DNA of 64,000 nt from CAZJRB01 sp964547995 (GTDB lineage: Bacteria; Planctomycetota; Planctomycetia; Pirellulales; Thermoguttaceae), in contig CAZJRB010000019.1 in the NCBI GenBank assembly GCA_964547995.1, positions 1 through 64,000 of the forward strand. Direction: 5' to 3'. Made by a program: the position numbers and the translations under genes. The notes under the pieces were generated by a model that was given only the letters and a program-made list of their open reading frames with translations, was not told the DNA's origin and made no database searches. Position 1 is the first letter of the stretch, and the number at the start of each line of letters is the position of its first letter. Below are positions 9,062-17,629 of the stretch, piece by piece.

Positions 9062-10627
9062 ATGGCGGACGAATCGGCCTCCAACTTGCCGGAACAGGTC
9101 GAGGCTTTGCGGCGCCGGGTGGAAGAGAAGTCCGGCTTCCTCTGTGTCATCCATGAAATCCGCTCGCTCCTGACGGCGATTCTCGGGTATGCCGACTTGC
9201 CGGCGTCCTCGGATATCTCATCGGCCGAGCGAGATTCGTATTTGCAGGTCATCCAACACAGCTCGGAGAATCTGCTTGCCCTGATCGGCAACATCCTCGA
9301 CTTTTCCAGGATCGAGACGGGTGGGATCGCCATCGAGAAATCAGATTGTTGTCCCTACCGCGTTCTCGACGAAGTAGTTTCACAACTGCGTCCGCGGGCA
9401 GCGGAGCAAGGGCTCGATTTCGAGGTCCAGCACGTTCCGCCGTTGCCAAAGACAATCCGCACCGATCCCGCCCGGTTGCGCCAAATCTTGGCAACACTGA
9501 TCGGCGGCGCAGTCGATCACACCCGGCAGGGAAGTATCTGCGTCACCATTCGGTGCATTGCTGACGGCGATCTCCTCCGGATGCAGGTGGAGATTGCGAA
9601 CACGGGTATCAGCCTCACGCCCGAGGAAAAGGCGGGCCTGTTCGAGCCTTTTCGCCGACCGGGTGCAACAACCTCGCATAGATTCGCCGGAATGGAATTG
9701 AGGCTGTACGTTTCGAAAAGGCTGGCCGAAATGCTCGGCGGCGACATCGAAGTGGAAAACCGGCCCGGTGAAGGGTGCCTCTTTACGCTGACCATCGATC
9801 CCGGGCCGCTCGAAGGGGTGGGAATGCTCCGGTCGCCGCCCGTGTTTCTGCCGCGCCGATGCCGGCCGGCGGAATCCGGCCGGGCTCCGATGCTGCACGG
9901 AACGATCTTGTTGGCCAAAGACGACCGAAACCTGCGAGGGCTGCTTCAAATGGTCTTGTCGAAGGCCGGGCTGGAGGTCGATCCGGCTGAGAACGGCCGC
10001 GTTGCCTACCAAAAGGCCTCGGCTTCCACAACGAAAGGAAACCCTTACGATCTGATCCTCATGGACATTCAGATGCCGGAGCTGGACGGGTACGAAACCG
10101 CGCGGCGGCTCCGCCGGGACGGTTGGCCCGGCCCGATCGTCGCCCTGACGGCCCACGTCCTGCCCGGCGACCGGCAGAAATGCCTCGACGCCGGCTGCAA
10201 CGACTACATTCCCAAACCGGTCGATTGGACAACACTATTGAACACCATTGCCGGGCATCTGGGGCAAGAAGCTGTTTCGGCGGAACCGCCGGCATCCGAA
10301 GAAGAATTGCCCGGCGACGGCTCCAAGCCGCTGGGGAACGGTTTCATCAACGACGACACGATGGCCGATCTGCTCGACGCCTTTGCCGCCGAACTGCCGG
10401 ATCGGGCAACCAGGATCGAGAATGCCTTGCGGGACGGGGATTTCCGGCACCTGGACCATTTCTCCCATCAACTCAAGGGCGCCGCCGCCGTGTACGGTTT
10501 CGACCGGATCGCGATGGCCGCCGATCGCGTTCACAAGTTGGCCGGATCGAGCAGCGACCACGAGCAACTCCCGGCCGCCGTCGACAAGCTGGTCGATCTG
10601 TGTAGGCGGGCCCAGCAAGGCTGTTAA
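9062..10627 (+). CDS. Hybrid histidine kinase (HisKA-HATPase-REC-Hpt) with degenerate ATP-binding motifs
   Basis: A 521-residue cytoplasmic protein without membrane segments. The ATG at 9062 is chosen because GGGGAGG precedes it by 6 bases. Order: HisKA with H31 in VIHEIRSLL; HATPase at about 130-245; receiver at about 278-400 with intact D335 (LILMDIQMPELDG), T363 and K385; Hpt domain at 427-521 with H469 (HQLKGAAAVYGF). The ATPase is odd: the N-box reads LATLIGGAVDHT (Asn missing), the G1 box reads IANTGISL instead of DxGxG, and the G2 region reads FAGMELRL with the glycine pattern lost. The receiver acid pocket has AKDD for AEDD. It may be unable to bind ATP and act only in relay or as a scaffold. 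Confidence 0.9.
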   Translation: MADESASNLPEQVEALRRRVEEKSGFLCVIHEIRSLLTAILGYADLPASSDISSAERDSYLQVIQHSSENLLALIGNILDFSRIETGGIAIEKSDCCPYRVLDEVVSQLRPRAAEQGLDFEVQHVPPLPKTIRTDPARLRQILATLIGGAVDHTRQGSICVTIRCIADGDLLRMQVEIANTGISLTPEEKAGLFEPFRRPGATTSHRFAGMELRLYVSKRLAEMLGGDIEVENRPGEGCLFTLTIDPGPLEGVGMLRSPPVFLPRRCRPAESGRAPMLHGTILLAKDDRNLRGLLQMVLSKAGLEVDPAENGRVAYQKASASTTKGNPYDLILMDIQMPELDGYETARRLRRDGWPGPIVALTAHVLPGDRQKCLDAGCNDYIPKPVDWTTLLNTIAGHLGQEAVSAEPPASEEELPGDGSKPLGNGFINDDTMADLLDAFAAELPDRATRIENALRDGDFRHLDHFSHQLKGAAAVYGFDRIAMAADRVHKLAGSSSDHEQLPAAVDKLVDLCRRAQQGC

Positions 10628-10632
10628 GGGCC

Positions 10633-11646
10633 CTACGGCGTCGTCGATCGGGCGAAATCACGTAGCGCCAAGACGTTTGCCTCCGGCGTCTTGCGAGGGA
10701 TTTCGCAGCCGGCGGCAACGATGTAAGGATCCCCCGCCCGGCAATGGCACTCGGCAATCGCCCCGGTGATCGACTCGGGTGTTCCATGGAGCAATACGGC
10801 AACCGGGTCGATGTTGCCGGCCAGCACCGGCCCGGAACCGATTTCCTCGCGTGCCTTCGACAGGGGAACCATCCAGTCGATATCGATCATGTCACAGCCG
10901 AGTTCTCCGATGCCGGACAGGATGGAAGTGATGTTTCCGCAGATGTGCAGCCGGATTTTGGCGCCCATCTCGTGCAACCCGTCGAACATTCTCTTTTCGT
11001 AGGGGAGGACAAACTCTTCGTAGAATTGTGGCCCGATTAACGAGGCGGCGGCGTCGCCAACCCCCATGATGTCAATACCCGCCTCGATTTGTGCCTTGGC
11101 GAATCGCAGTTCCATCTCCAGGATGAAATCGAACAGATCGCGGACGAACGCGGGATCGTCGAAGAAATCGAGCATGAGGGTGTTGATTCCCCGCAGGTCG
11201 GCCGCCTCGGCACAAGGACCTTCGATCCAGCCTTCTATGAGTTTCTCCCCACCGATCTCCTCTTTGAACAGGGCGGCCGCTTTAATGCGGTCGTGCATCC
11301 GGCCGCCGCCGAGGGGATCGGGAATCTTCAGTCCGGCCAGCGTCTTCTTGTCCGCCAGAAGTGCATTGCCCTCGTCCACGGCCGGCGGCTGATCGTCGAA
11401 GAACTTGATTGCCGCCCCGCAGTCGGCCGCCTCCCGTGTCGGATCGGAAATGCACGAGACGTAATCGAAATCGAACCGCTCGGCCGTCAGGATTTGGGCC
11501 TCGACCAGCGTGCGGTGGTCGCTCGCGTATTTCCCGTACTCTACCCCGAGCCGGTCGCCGGCAAACATCATCGTAATCGGCATCAGCGGCAGGCAATCCG
11601 GCGTTCGGCCTTCCAGCAGGGCCAGGCATCGCTCGCGGCCGTTCAT
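10633..11646 (-). CDS. Uroporphyrinogen decarboxylase (URO-D) family protein, MtaA-like methyltransferase
   Basis: A 337-residue TIM-barrel protein of the URO-D/methylcobalamin methyltransferase superfamily. It begins with the typical MNGRERCLALLEGRTPDCLP. The zinc-ligand pattern of the methyltransferase branch is present: H234 and C236 in RLHICGN and a later Cys C314 in AAGCEIPRKTP. That favours corrinoid-dependent methyl transfer over haem synthesis. Its C-terminus converges on the hybrid kinase stop with 5 bases between. The substrate is unknown. DUF1638, a family often met near corrinoid methyltransferases, is encoded about 0.9 kb upstream. Confidence 0.85.
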   Translation of the reverse strand: MNGRERCLALLEGRTPDCLPLMPITMMFAGDRLGVEYGKYASDHRTLVEAQILTAERFDFDYVSCISDPTREAADCGAAIKFFDDQPPAVDEGNALLADKKTLAGLKIPDPLGGGRMHDRIKAAALFKEEIGGEKLIEGWIEGPCAEAADLRGINTLMLDFFDDPAFVRDLFDFILEMELRFAKAQIEAGIDIMGVGDAAASLIGPQFYEEFVLPYEKRMFDGLHEMGAKIRLHICGNITSILSGIGELGCDMIDIDWMVPLSKAREEIGSGPVLAGNIDPVAVLLHGTPESITGAIAECHCRAGDPYIVAAGCEIPRKTPEANVLALRDFARSTTP

Positions 11647-11733
11647 ATTGGTTTCCTTCCGATCGAGAGGATTTGTTGACGCTTTTTGGCGGAGGATTAT
11701 ACAGGTACCAGCGTTCCGGCACCAGTGTTGCCG

Positions 11734-12075
11734 TCAGTTGGCAGGACGATTGACTCGGATCAACCGACCGTGAAGGTCAGCGGTCGCCTCGACAGCGTCA
11801 TGGATACTGGCCGCCTGTCTGGCAAATTGGCCGTCGACGGTGTAAGCGATGATCCCCGCATGATTCGGCTGCCGGCGATGAAGGCGGATGAAGTGTTTTC
11901 GGTTGAGGGTCAACACGGCTCGATCGTCGGCGACGGCGAGTTGAAGCACATCTTCGTCAGGCGTCCGCTGCTCAGCCTTGCCGGTTTCCTGAATCGTCAC
12001 GACGTCATGCCCGAGACGGCGCAGCTCCTCCACGACGGGAACGGGAAAGTTCTCGTTGGCGTACAACCTGGCCAT
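11734..12075 (-). CDS. DUF5615 PIN-like toxin
   Basis: A 113-residue protein starting MARLYANENFPVPVVEELRRLGHDV, the hallmark of DUF5615, a PIN-like fold predicted to be a ribonuclease. Acidic residues typical of the fold are seen near the start (N-E-N-F), in PDEDVL and in DDRAVLTLN followed by KHFIRLH. It begins 3 bases after the DUF433 stop, forming a two-gene module of the VapBC kind with the antitoxin first. RNase activity is inferred from the family. Confidence 0.85.
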   Translation of the reverse strand: MARLYANENFPVPVVEELRRLGHDVVTIQETGKAEQRTPDEDVLQLAVADDRAVLTLNRKHFIRLHRRQPNHAGIIAYTVDGQFARQAASIHDAVEATADLHGRLIRVNRPAN

Positions 12076-12078
12076 CCG

Positions 12079-12408
12079 CTACGCCTCCTCGTTCTCTCGT
12101 ATCTGCTGCTGGATTTCGCTTCGGTGAACGCGCACGTAAGCCCAAGCGGCAGCCAGGTCCTCCGCCCGCAAAGTCGGGTAGCTCCGCAGGATATCGGCTT
12201 CACGAACTCCCTGCCGTCGCAACTGTTCCAGGACCCAAACGGGAATCCGGGTGCGCACGATGCAAGGCTCCCCGCCGCACACTCCAGGCGTGCTTTCCAC
12301 ACCGGGGAACGAGTCACCCAGGTCCTGGACGATCCGCTGTAGCAGACTCGCCTTCTCGGCTCGCGAGAGCGATTCCAGCTCCCTTTCAATATCCTCTAGC
12401 TTGGGCAT
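12079..12408 (-). CDS. DUF433 antitoxin
   Basis: A 109-residue protein. The ATG at 12408 is preferred over an upstream in-frame start because the upstream 91 codons are unlike any protein, and the new start gives MPKLEDIERELESLSRAEKASLL. The C-terminal half matches DUF433: TPGVCGGEPCIVRTRIPVWV, then DILRSYPTLRAEDLAAAWAYVR, a winged-helix DNA-binding fold. It probably neutralises the DUF5615 protein directly downstream and represses its own promoter. Confidence 0.85.
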   Translation of the reverse strand: MPKLEDIERELESLSRAEKASLLQRIVQDLGDSFPGVESTPGVCGGEPCIVRTRIPVWVLEQLRRQGVREADILRSYPTLRAEDLAAAWAYVRVHRSEIQQQIRENEEA

Positions 12409-12518
12409 ATTGAGTTCTCCATCGTCCGTTTTGCGTGGGGTCTTATAGCGGTCAGTATAGGTTTTACCCCCCGGAAAGTCAAAGAGAATCTGCCGGGCTG
12501 CTAGCCGGCGGGTCACCC

Positions 12519-13280
12519 TCAGGCCGGTTTCTCGATCTTGCTCGCTTTCACGATGCTGTCGTTGAAGCTTGCCGCCACCTGATGCCCCGGCTGGACGACC
12601 AGGAAACGCTTTTCGTCCCACGGTCCGTCCACGAGGCTTTGCAGCAAGTCCATGTTCCCTCGGAGTTTTTCGAAAGTCCAATTGTGGTCAGCCGCTTCCA
12701 CGCGAGCCTGTCGTTCGAACCGGTCGTCCGGTTCGATTCCCATCTCAATGAACGTCAACCCGCTGTAGTTGCGGGTCAAGTCGGACAACTGCTCGTGGAG
12801 GAACTTTGCGTTGCTTTCGCCGTACTTCTCGACGAGTTGCCGATAGGTCATGTTCATGCCGCTTTGATCTTGGATGGAACAGAACGGATGGGCGAGCTGA
12901 GCGAGTCCGTCGCCGCGTTCGATCCAGCCGCTCGTCTTGTAGTAGACCCCGGGATGGGTCTCGAAGTACTCAAGGTAGCGCTCTTTGCTGCCGAGGAAGA
13001 GCGTGATGCAATCGTGTGCGCGTGGCAGAACCAGGGGAATCGTCTCCGCCGTCAATCCTGCCACCCCGTTGCTGCACAGCCCATAGCCGAAGAGGATCGC
13101 ATCGTACTGGGACTCGTCCACGGCATTCACCACGTCGCGCAAGCGCGCGGACATGCCGGCCTGACCGATGTCGTGCAGTCCCTTGGGCAGGAACTCGACG
13201 TCCACGCGGTTGACCGATCGTGAAACGGCCGCACAGATTTCGCGGTACAAGATTTCGCAGGCAATACACTTCAGTCGCAC
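12519..13280 (-). CDS. DUF1638 domain protein
   Basis: A 253-residue protein with a GTG start at 13280, 3 bases after the response regulator stop, so translationally linked to the two-component genes. The start RLKCIACEILYREICAAV, the core ILFGYGLCSNGVAGL and PRAHDCITLFLGSKERYLEYF are typical of DUF1638. The conserved Cys and His residues (CIAC, YGLCSNG, RAHDC) suggest metal or corrinoid chemistry. The function is not established; relatives often sit near corrinoid methyltransferases, and a URO-D family gene lies about 0.9 kb downstream here. Confidence 0.85.
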   Translation of the reverse strand: MRLKCIACEILYREICAAVSRSVNRVDVEFLPKGLHDIGQAGMSARLRDVVNAVDESQYDAILFGYGLCSNGVAGLTAETIPLVLPRAHDCITLFLGSKERYLEYFETHPGVYYKTSGWIERGDGLAQLAHPFCSIQDQSGMNMTYRQLVEKYGESNAKFLHEQLSDLTRNYSGLTFIEMGIEPDDRFERQARVEAADHNWTFEKLRGNMDLLQSLVDGPWDEKRFLVVQPGHQVAASFNDSIVKASKIEKPA

Positions 13281-13283
13281 GTC

Positions 13284-14015
13284 TTAGCTTTCTTCGGGTG
13301 TGGAGACGAACCGGTAGCCGGCATCGCGGATCGTGAGGAAATGGCGGGGGTTGGCCGGGTCGGGCTCGAACGTCTTGCGGAGCCGGCGGATGAACTGGTC
13401 GGGCGCCCGGGTGTGTAAGTTGCCGGGCATACCCCATACGTTTTTGAGCAATTCGGTCCTCGGGATTACCCGTCCCTCGTTGCTCACGAAGTACTGTAGC
13501 AAGGTCATTTCCAACCGGGTCATCCGGGCGGGCTCGCCGGCGATTGTAACCTTGAACGTTTCGAAGTCGATTTTCGCTTCCCCGAATTCGTACGACTTCA
13601 CTTTTTCGGTTACGTCCGAGCGTTGCTTCTCCGGGCCGTGGCGCCACTTCAGCAGGTTCTTCACCCGGGAGAGGAATTCGTCGAGATCGAACGGCTTGGT
13701 CATGTATTGATTTGCGCCGACATCGAAGCCGCGGGCGCGGTCTTCGCTAAGGGTTCGGGCACTGAGGATCAGTACCGGCAGATCCCTTTCGGCGGCGCGC
13801 AGCGCCTCGCAGACCGCATAGCCGCTCATACCCGGCAGCATCAGGTCGAGGATCACCAGATCGATATCGCCGGGGTTTGCCTCGATCAGTTTCATCGCCG
13901 ACGGCCCGTCGCCGGCGATGGTCACCCGGTACCCCTCCGCATCGAGATTGTACTTAATCCCGGTAGCCAGGTGTTTCTCGTCTTCGACAACCAGGATATG
14001 CTCTCGATCGGCCAT
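13284..14015 (-). CDS. OmpR/PhoB-family response regulator
   Basis: A 243-residue two-domain regulator. The receiver (about 5-120) keeps all key residues: E11/D12 in VVEDEKH, phosphoacceptor D57 in LVILDLMLPG, the switch Ser in LILSART and Lys in YMTKPFD. The C-terminal winged helix (about 140-238) reads MTRLEMTLLQYFVSNEGRVI and DAGYRFV, as in PhoB-type DNA-binding domains. It follows its kinase by 11 bases and precedes DUF1638 by 3, so it probably controls this operon and perhaps nearby methyltransferase genes. Confidence 0.95.
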   Translation of the reverse strand: MADREHILVVEDEKHLATGIKYNLDAEGYRVTIAGDGPSAMKLIEANPGDIDLVILDLMLPGMSGYAVCEALRAAERDLPVLILSARTLSEDRARGFDVGANQYMTKPFDLDEFLSRVKNLLKWRHGPEKQRSDVTEKVKSYEFGEAKIDFETFKVTIAGEPARMTRLEMTLLQYFVSNEGRVIPRTELLKNVWGMPGNLHTRAPDQFIRRLRKTFEPDPANPRHFLTIRDAGYRFVSTPEES

Positions 14016-14026
14016 GGTCAGGCCCC

Positions 14027-14950
14027 TTACCCGACTGCCGCGGCGCCGGGGAGTTGGACTTCGAAAACGGTACCGGTTCCATTGTCTCCGTCACGGACTT
14101 TCACGCGGCCGTGGAGCCGGCGGACGAGTGTGTGGACTATGTGCAACCCCAATCCGGTTCCGGGTTTTTCGCGTTCGAGCTCGAGCCCCAGTCGGACGAA
14201 CCGGCCGAAAATCTTCCGGCGCAACTTGGTGGGGATTCCGCGGCCGTTATCGCTGACTCGCGTGATGGTCTGTCCCTCGGCGGTTGGCCGGAGCATCACC
14301 TCGACCTCCGGTTCTGTGCCGGCATACTTGACCGCGTTGTCGATCAGGTTCCGGAAGATCATTTCAATATCCGCCCGCCGGGCTCGCACCGTACAGGGCT
14401 CCAAATCGAGACGCACAACCGACAGGGGCACGCGATAGCGCAGGCAAACCGTCTCGGCACACTCGCGCAGAAGATCAGGCATGGCCACCTCGACCACTTC
14501 TTCATCATCTTTGCCCACCGAGTCGAGCCTGCCGGCGTCGAGCATCTGGTTCGTCAAGTGGTCAAGCCTTTCTATGTCTTCGAGCATGAAGCGGTAGAAC
14601 TCGCCCTGCTCCTGTTCCCCCACACGGCGGCGGTGGAGCGTTTGCAGATAGAGCTTCATCGACGCAATAGGTGATTTCAACTCGTGCGTAACACTGTCGA
14701 TGAAGTTCGATTGCCGCCGGCTGAGGTTAATGGCCTTGATCGACAGGACCAAGTACAGCACCACGCCCACCAGGAGCAGGACGATAAACGTGGTTCCCAC
14801 CGGGAGCAGCGTCCAATAGAAACCCGCGTACCTAGTCCCCCATGCCCCAAATACCGCCAGAAGCACCCACCCGACCGTCAACACGACCAGCAGGACGATC
14901 ATCACAATCGCCAGGGTAATCGGCAATCCCAATGGGCGGCGTACGGGCAT
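14027..14950 (-). CDS. Membrane sensor histidine kinase
   Basis: A 307-residue kinase with two transmembrane helices (about 12-34 and 46-70) separated by only a few periplasmic residues, so it likely senses the membrane or a partner protein. HisKA carries H89 in FIDSVTHELKSPIASM. The ATP-binding domain is complete: N-box FRNLIDNAVKYA, G1 box VSDNGRGIP, F-box-like FGRFVRLG, and G2 PGTGLGLHIVHTL. It is first in the kinase-regulator-DUF1638 operon, and contrasts with the degenerate hybrid kinase at 9062-10627. Confidence 0.95.
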   Translation of the reverse strand: MPVRRPLGLPITLAIVMIVLLVVLTVGWVLLAVFGAWGTRYAGFYWTLLPVGTTFIVLLLVGVVLYLVLSIKAINLSRRQSNFIDSVTHELKSPIASMKLYLQTLHRRRVGEQEQGEFYRFMLEDIERLDHLTNQMLDAGRLDSVGKDDEEVVEVAMPDLLRECAETVCLRYRVPLSVVRLDLEPCTVRARRADIEMIFRNLIDNAVKYAGTEPEVEVMLRPTAEGQTITRVSDNGRGIPTKLRRKIFGRFVRLGLELEREKPGTGLGLHIVHTLVRRLHGRVKVRDGDNGTGTVFEVQLPGAAAVG

Positions 14951-15323
14951 GGTAAGTCGGCTATCCGTCGGGCCGGAGCGAGAAGGTTCCTGATGTTCAA
15001 TCGGTCAATGATAATAAGGATAACAAATTGCGGTGCGAACCGTCAAGGAGGGGGGGAACCCCTCCTGCCTCAAGGCGTATTTGCCTGCATTCTCCCCACA
15101 ATCGTTACAGTTTCACTTTCGAAAGCAAGCAACAACTACAAATCTCGGGGGAGATGGGTGTCCGGCGTGCTCCGGGCTAATGCTGTCCGCAAAATCGGTC
15201 GATGCGTTATAGGGGGAATAGTCGTTACATTCCTAACCACCCGTCGAACCCTAATGATTGAGTAAATCCTAACCACCCTCTGAATCCTTACGGCCAATAC
15301 AGCCGTTATAAGAGATACGGACT
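14951..15323. other. Divergent intergenic region
   Basis: About 370 bases between the kinase and the BBP7 gene, with no supportable gene. An AT-richer stretch at 14995-15035 (CAATGATAATAAGGATAACAAATTG) could hold the kinase promoter. Two imperfect copies of CCTAACCACCC occur at about 15232-15242 and 15268-15278 just upstream of the BBP7 gene; their role is unknown. Confidence 0.4.
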
Positions 15324-17591
15324 ATGATCAAATACTCTCTCTGCACGGGTTTTCTCGCCGCTCTTGCTGTCTTCTCAGTTGGCGCGCGTGGGGCAACGGG
15401 GCTGCCGCCTCGGCAGCCCGGTGGTATAGATCTCTCGGGGGAGACGGCTTCGCTTGGGCGCGTATTCCAATTCCTCGACGTGTCGTCGCCGACCTTTCTG
15501 CAAAACTCCAGGTCGCCCAATCCCGGCCATGCTTGGACACCTCCGCCCGTGCAACGAATCGCCTCGCGGCAGGTGCCCAAAAAGGGACACAATGTGTTCC
15601 AAACGATCTTCCAACGGAAACCCCGCGGCAGGTCGATTGCTTTCCCATGGACAAACACCAATTCAAAGCCCGCCTTGCCCGGACTCCCCCAGGTTAAATT
15701 GACACCTCCTGTCGTGGAGTTCCAGCCCACCCCAGCGATGCTAGAACCACCCGCCGTGCGATCGGTCTATGTCGCCGCCAAACCGGAGCCTCCCGTCGAG
15801 CCGGAGCCCACTCCATCGGTGTTAGAACCACCGGCCATGCGATCGGTCTATGTTGCCGCCAAACCGGAGCCTCCTGTTGTGGAGTTGCAGCCCACTCCAG
15901 CGGTACTGGAACCACCCGCCATGCGATCAGTCTATGTTGCCAAACCGGAGCCGCCCATCGTCGAGCCGGAGCCGACGCTGCCCAATTCGGAACCGTCCAT
16001 TGTCGAGCTGGAGCCGACTCCATCCGATTCGGAACCTCCCATCGTCGAACCGGAGCCGACGCTGCCCAATTCGGAGTCCCCCATTGTCGAGCCGGAGCCG
16101 ACGCTGCCCAACTCGGAGCCCCCCATTGTCGAGCCGGAGCCGACGCTGCCCAATTCCGGGGGCGCCGAGTCAATCCCTGCTGCGGCCGACCCCGAACTCA
16201 CCGCCAACGATAAAGACAATCCCGTCTGCAAACCCCAGACCGTTCCCACCCCTGCCGACCCGAAGTCGCGTGTGGCAATGTCCCAGCCCATGCCAGCGAT
16301 GCCGTCGCCGGCGCCCACGCCAGTAGAAGATCCGCTTGGTGAGGACGAGAACCCGTTCAAGGCCGAGGACATTTCGGAGGACGACTACGAAGCTGCCAGT
16401 GAATCTGCACTCAAAGGTTTCCCGTGTTGCGGCCCTTGCGGAGACTGGTGGATTCGGGGCGACTATCTCCTTTGGTGGACGAGCGGAAACCGTCTGCCGC
16501 CGCTGGTGACCACGAGTCCGACCGCCGTGGATCCGCCCGGAAACCTGGGTGATCTGCGGACTACGATCCTATTCGGCAATGAAAGGGTGAACACGGAGGC
16601 CCGGTCGGGCGTCCGTACGCGGATGGGCCACTGGCTTGACGCCGATTACGAGTGGGGTGCGGAGGCCGAGTACTTCTACCTGGGCGGCAACACAACGGAA
16701 TTCTTCGCCCAGTCGGTCGGCAGCCCCGTCCTCGCCCGGCCCTTCTTCAATGCTAACTTTCCTCCTCCTCCTACTCCTCCTCATATCCCTCCTCCGCCTG
16801 TCTCGCCTTACTATGCCTCGGTAACGGTGGCTTACCCTTTCCTGGGGAATAACATCATAAGCGGAGCAGGGGAAATCGACATACGCTCCGTCGAGGAACT
16901 CCACTCGGCGGGCGCCTGGGTGCGTCGCGGATTCTACGAGGGCGCCCCGCTATGGACGCCCATCGCGCGGTGTCCGTGGGACTGCCTCCGGTTGGATTGG
17001 ACGGCCGGGTACCGCTACTTCAACCTCGGGGACAACCTCTCGATTCGTGAGACCGAAATATTCACGGATCCCAGGTTTCCGCTTCTGCTGGGAACGGTGT
17101 TCTTCCTCCAAGACTCGTTCCGTTGCCGAAACCAATTCCATGGAGGCGAGCTTGGACTGATTGCCTATCTCGAGCGCGGCCGGTGGTCGCTGGAGTTGAC
17201 CGGCAAGGTAGCGATGGGGAGCAATCGCCAGGTCGTGATGATCAACGGGGCTACGATCGCCGCTCATCCGGGTTCCCCCACCGTTTACTTCCCCGCAGGA
17301 ATTCTTGCCTTGCCGTCGAACATCGGCACCCACGTCAGCAACCGCTTCTCGGTCATTCCGCAGCTTTCGGCAGAAATCGGCCACCAGCTCTCGCCGCACG
17401 TCCGGACACATTTCGGCTACAATATCCTTTACTGGGGAAGCGTTGTACGGTCGGGTGATCAGATCGATTTGAACATCAATCCTGCACAGTTTCCTCCCGA
17501 CACGGGCACTGATCCGCCGCCGTATGTCCCGTTCCGCCAATCGGGCTTCTGGGCCCACGGCTTCAACGCCGGTCTCGAAGTGCGGTACTGA
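15324..17591 (+). CDS. BBP7-family outer-membrane beta-barrel protein with Pro-rich repeats
   Basis: A 755-residue protein. A signal peptide (about 1-24, ending GARGATG) is followed by a linker, then a proline/glutamate-rich repeat region (about 134-280), an acidic stretch (DEDENPF... type), and a barrel domain from about 372 to the end. The barrel begins with CCGPCGDWWIRGDYLLWW, the N-terminal mark of the planctomycete BBP7 family, and has alternating aromatic strands plus a terminal aromatic-rich strand (FWAHGFNAGLEVRY). The repeats probably form an extended spacer through the cell envelope. A short Pro run at about residues 478-495 lies in a loop of the barrel. No partner gene is evident. 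Confidence 0.85.
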   Translation: MIKYSLCTGFLAALAVFSVGARGATGLPPRQPGGIDLSGETASLGRVFQFLDVSSPTFLQNSRSPNPGHAWTPPPVQRIASRQVPKKGHNVFQTIFQRKPRGRSIAFPWTNTNSKPALPGLPQVKLTPPVVEFQPTPAMLEPPAVRSVYVAAKPEPPVEPEPTPSVLEPPAMRSVYVAAKPEPPVVELQPTPAVLEPPAMRSVYVAKPEPPIVEPEPTLPNSEPSIVELEPTPSDSEPPIVEPEPTLPNSESPIVEPEPTLPNSEPPIVEPEPTLPNSGGAESIPAAADPELTANDKDNPVCKPQTVPTPADPKSRVAMSQPMPAMPSPAPTPVEDPLGEDENPFKAEDISEDDYEAASESALKGFPCCGPCGDWWIRGDYLLWWTSGNRLPPLVTTSPTAVDPPGNLGDLRTTILFGNERVNTEARSGVRTRMGHWLDADYEWGAEAEYFYLGGNTTEFFAQSVGSPVLARPFFNANFPPPPTPPHIPPPPVSPYYASVTVAYPFLGNNIISGAGEIDIRSVEELHSAGAWVRRGFYEGAPLWTPIARCPWDCLRLDWTAGYRYFNLGDNLSIRETEIFTDPRFPLLLGTVFFLQDSFRCRNQFHGGELGLIAYLERGRWSLELTGKVAMGSNRQVVMINGATIAAHPGSPTVYFPAGILALPSNIGTHVSNRFSVIPQLSAEIGHQLSPHVRTHFGYNILYWGSVVRSGDQIDLNINPAQFPPDTGTDPPPYVPFRQSGFWAHGFNAGLEVRY
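15723..16157 (+). repeat. In-frame tandem repeats within the BBP7 gene
   Basis: Two repeat types lie in the same reading frame. About three units of roughly 26 residues (LEPPA.RSVYVA.KPEPP) occupy 15723-15950. They are followed by exactly five 42-base units at 15948-16157 that encode EPPIVEPEPTLPNS with small variations. The high nucleotide identity between units suggests recent slippage expansion. Confidence 0.9.
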
Positions 17592-17629
17592 ATCGAGACG
17601 GTAAGAGCGGCCGGGCCCGCCCTCCCTTC

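Noticed and set aside
15948..16157. Regularly spaced repeats that could be mistaken for a CRISPR array
   Set aside because: The 42-base units are contiguous, without spacers, and stay in frame in a coding sequence.
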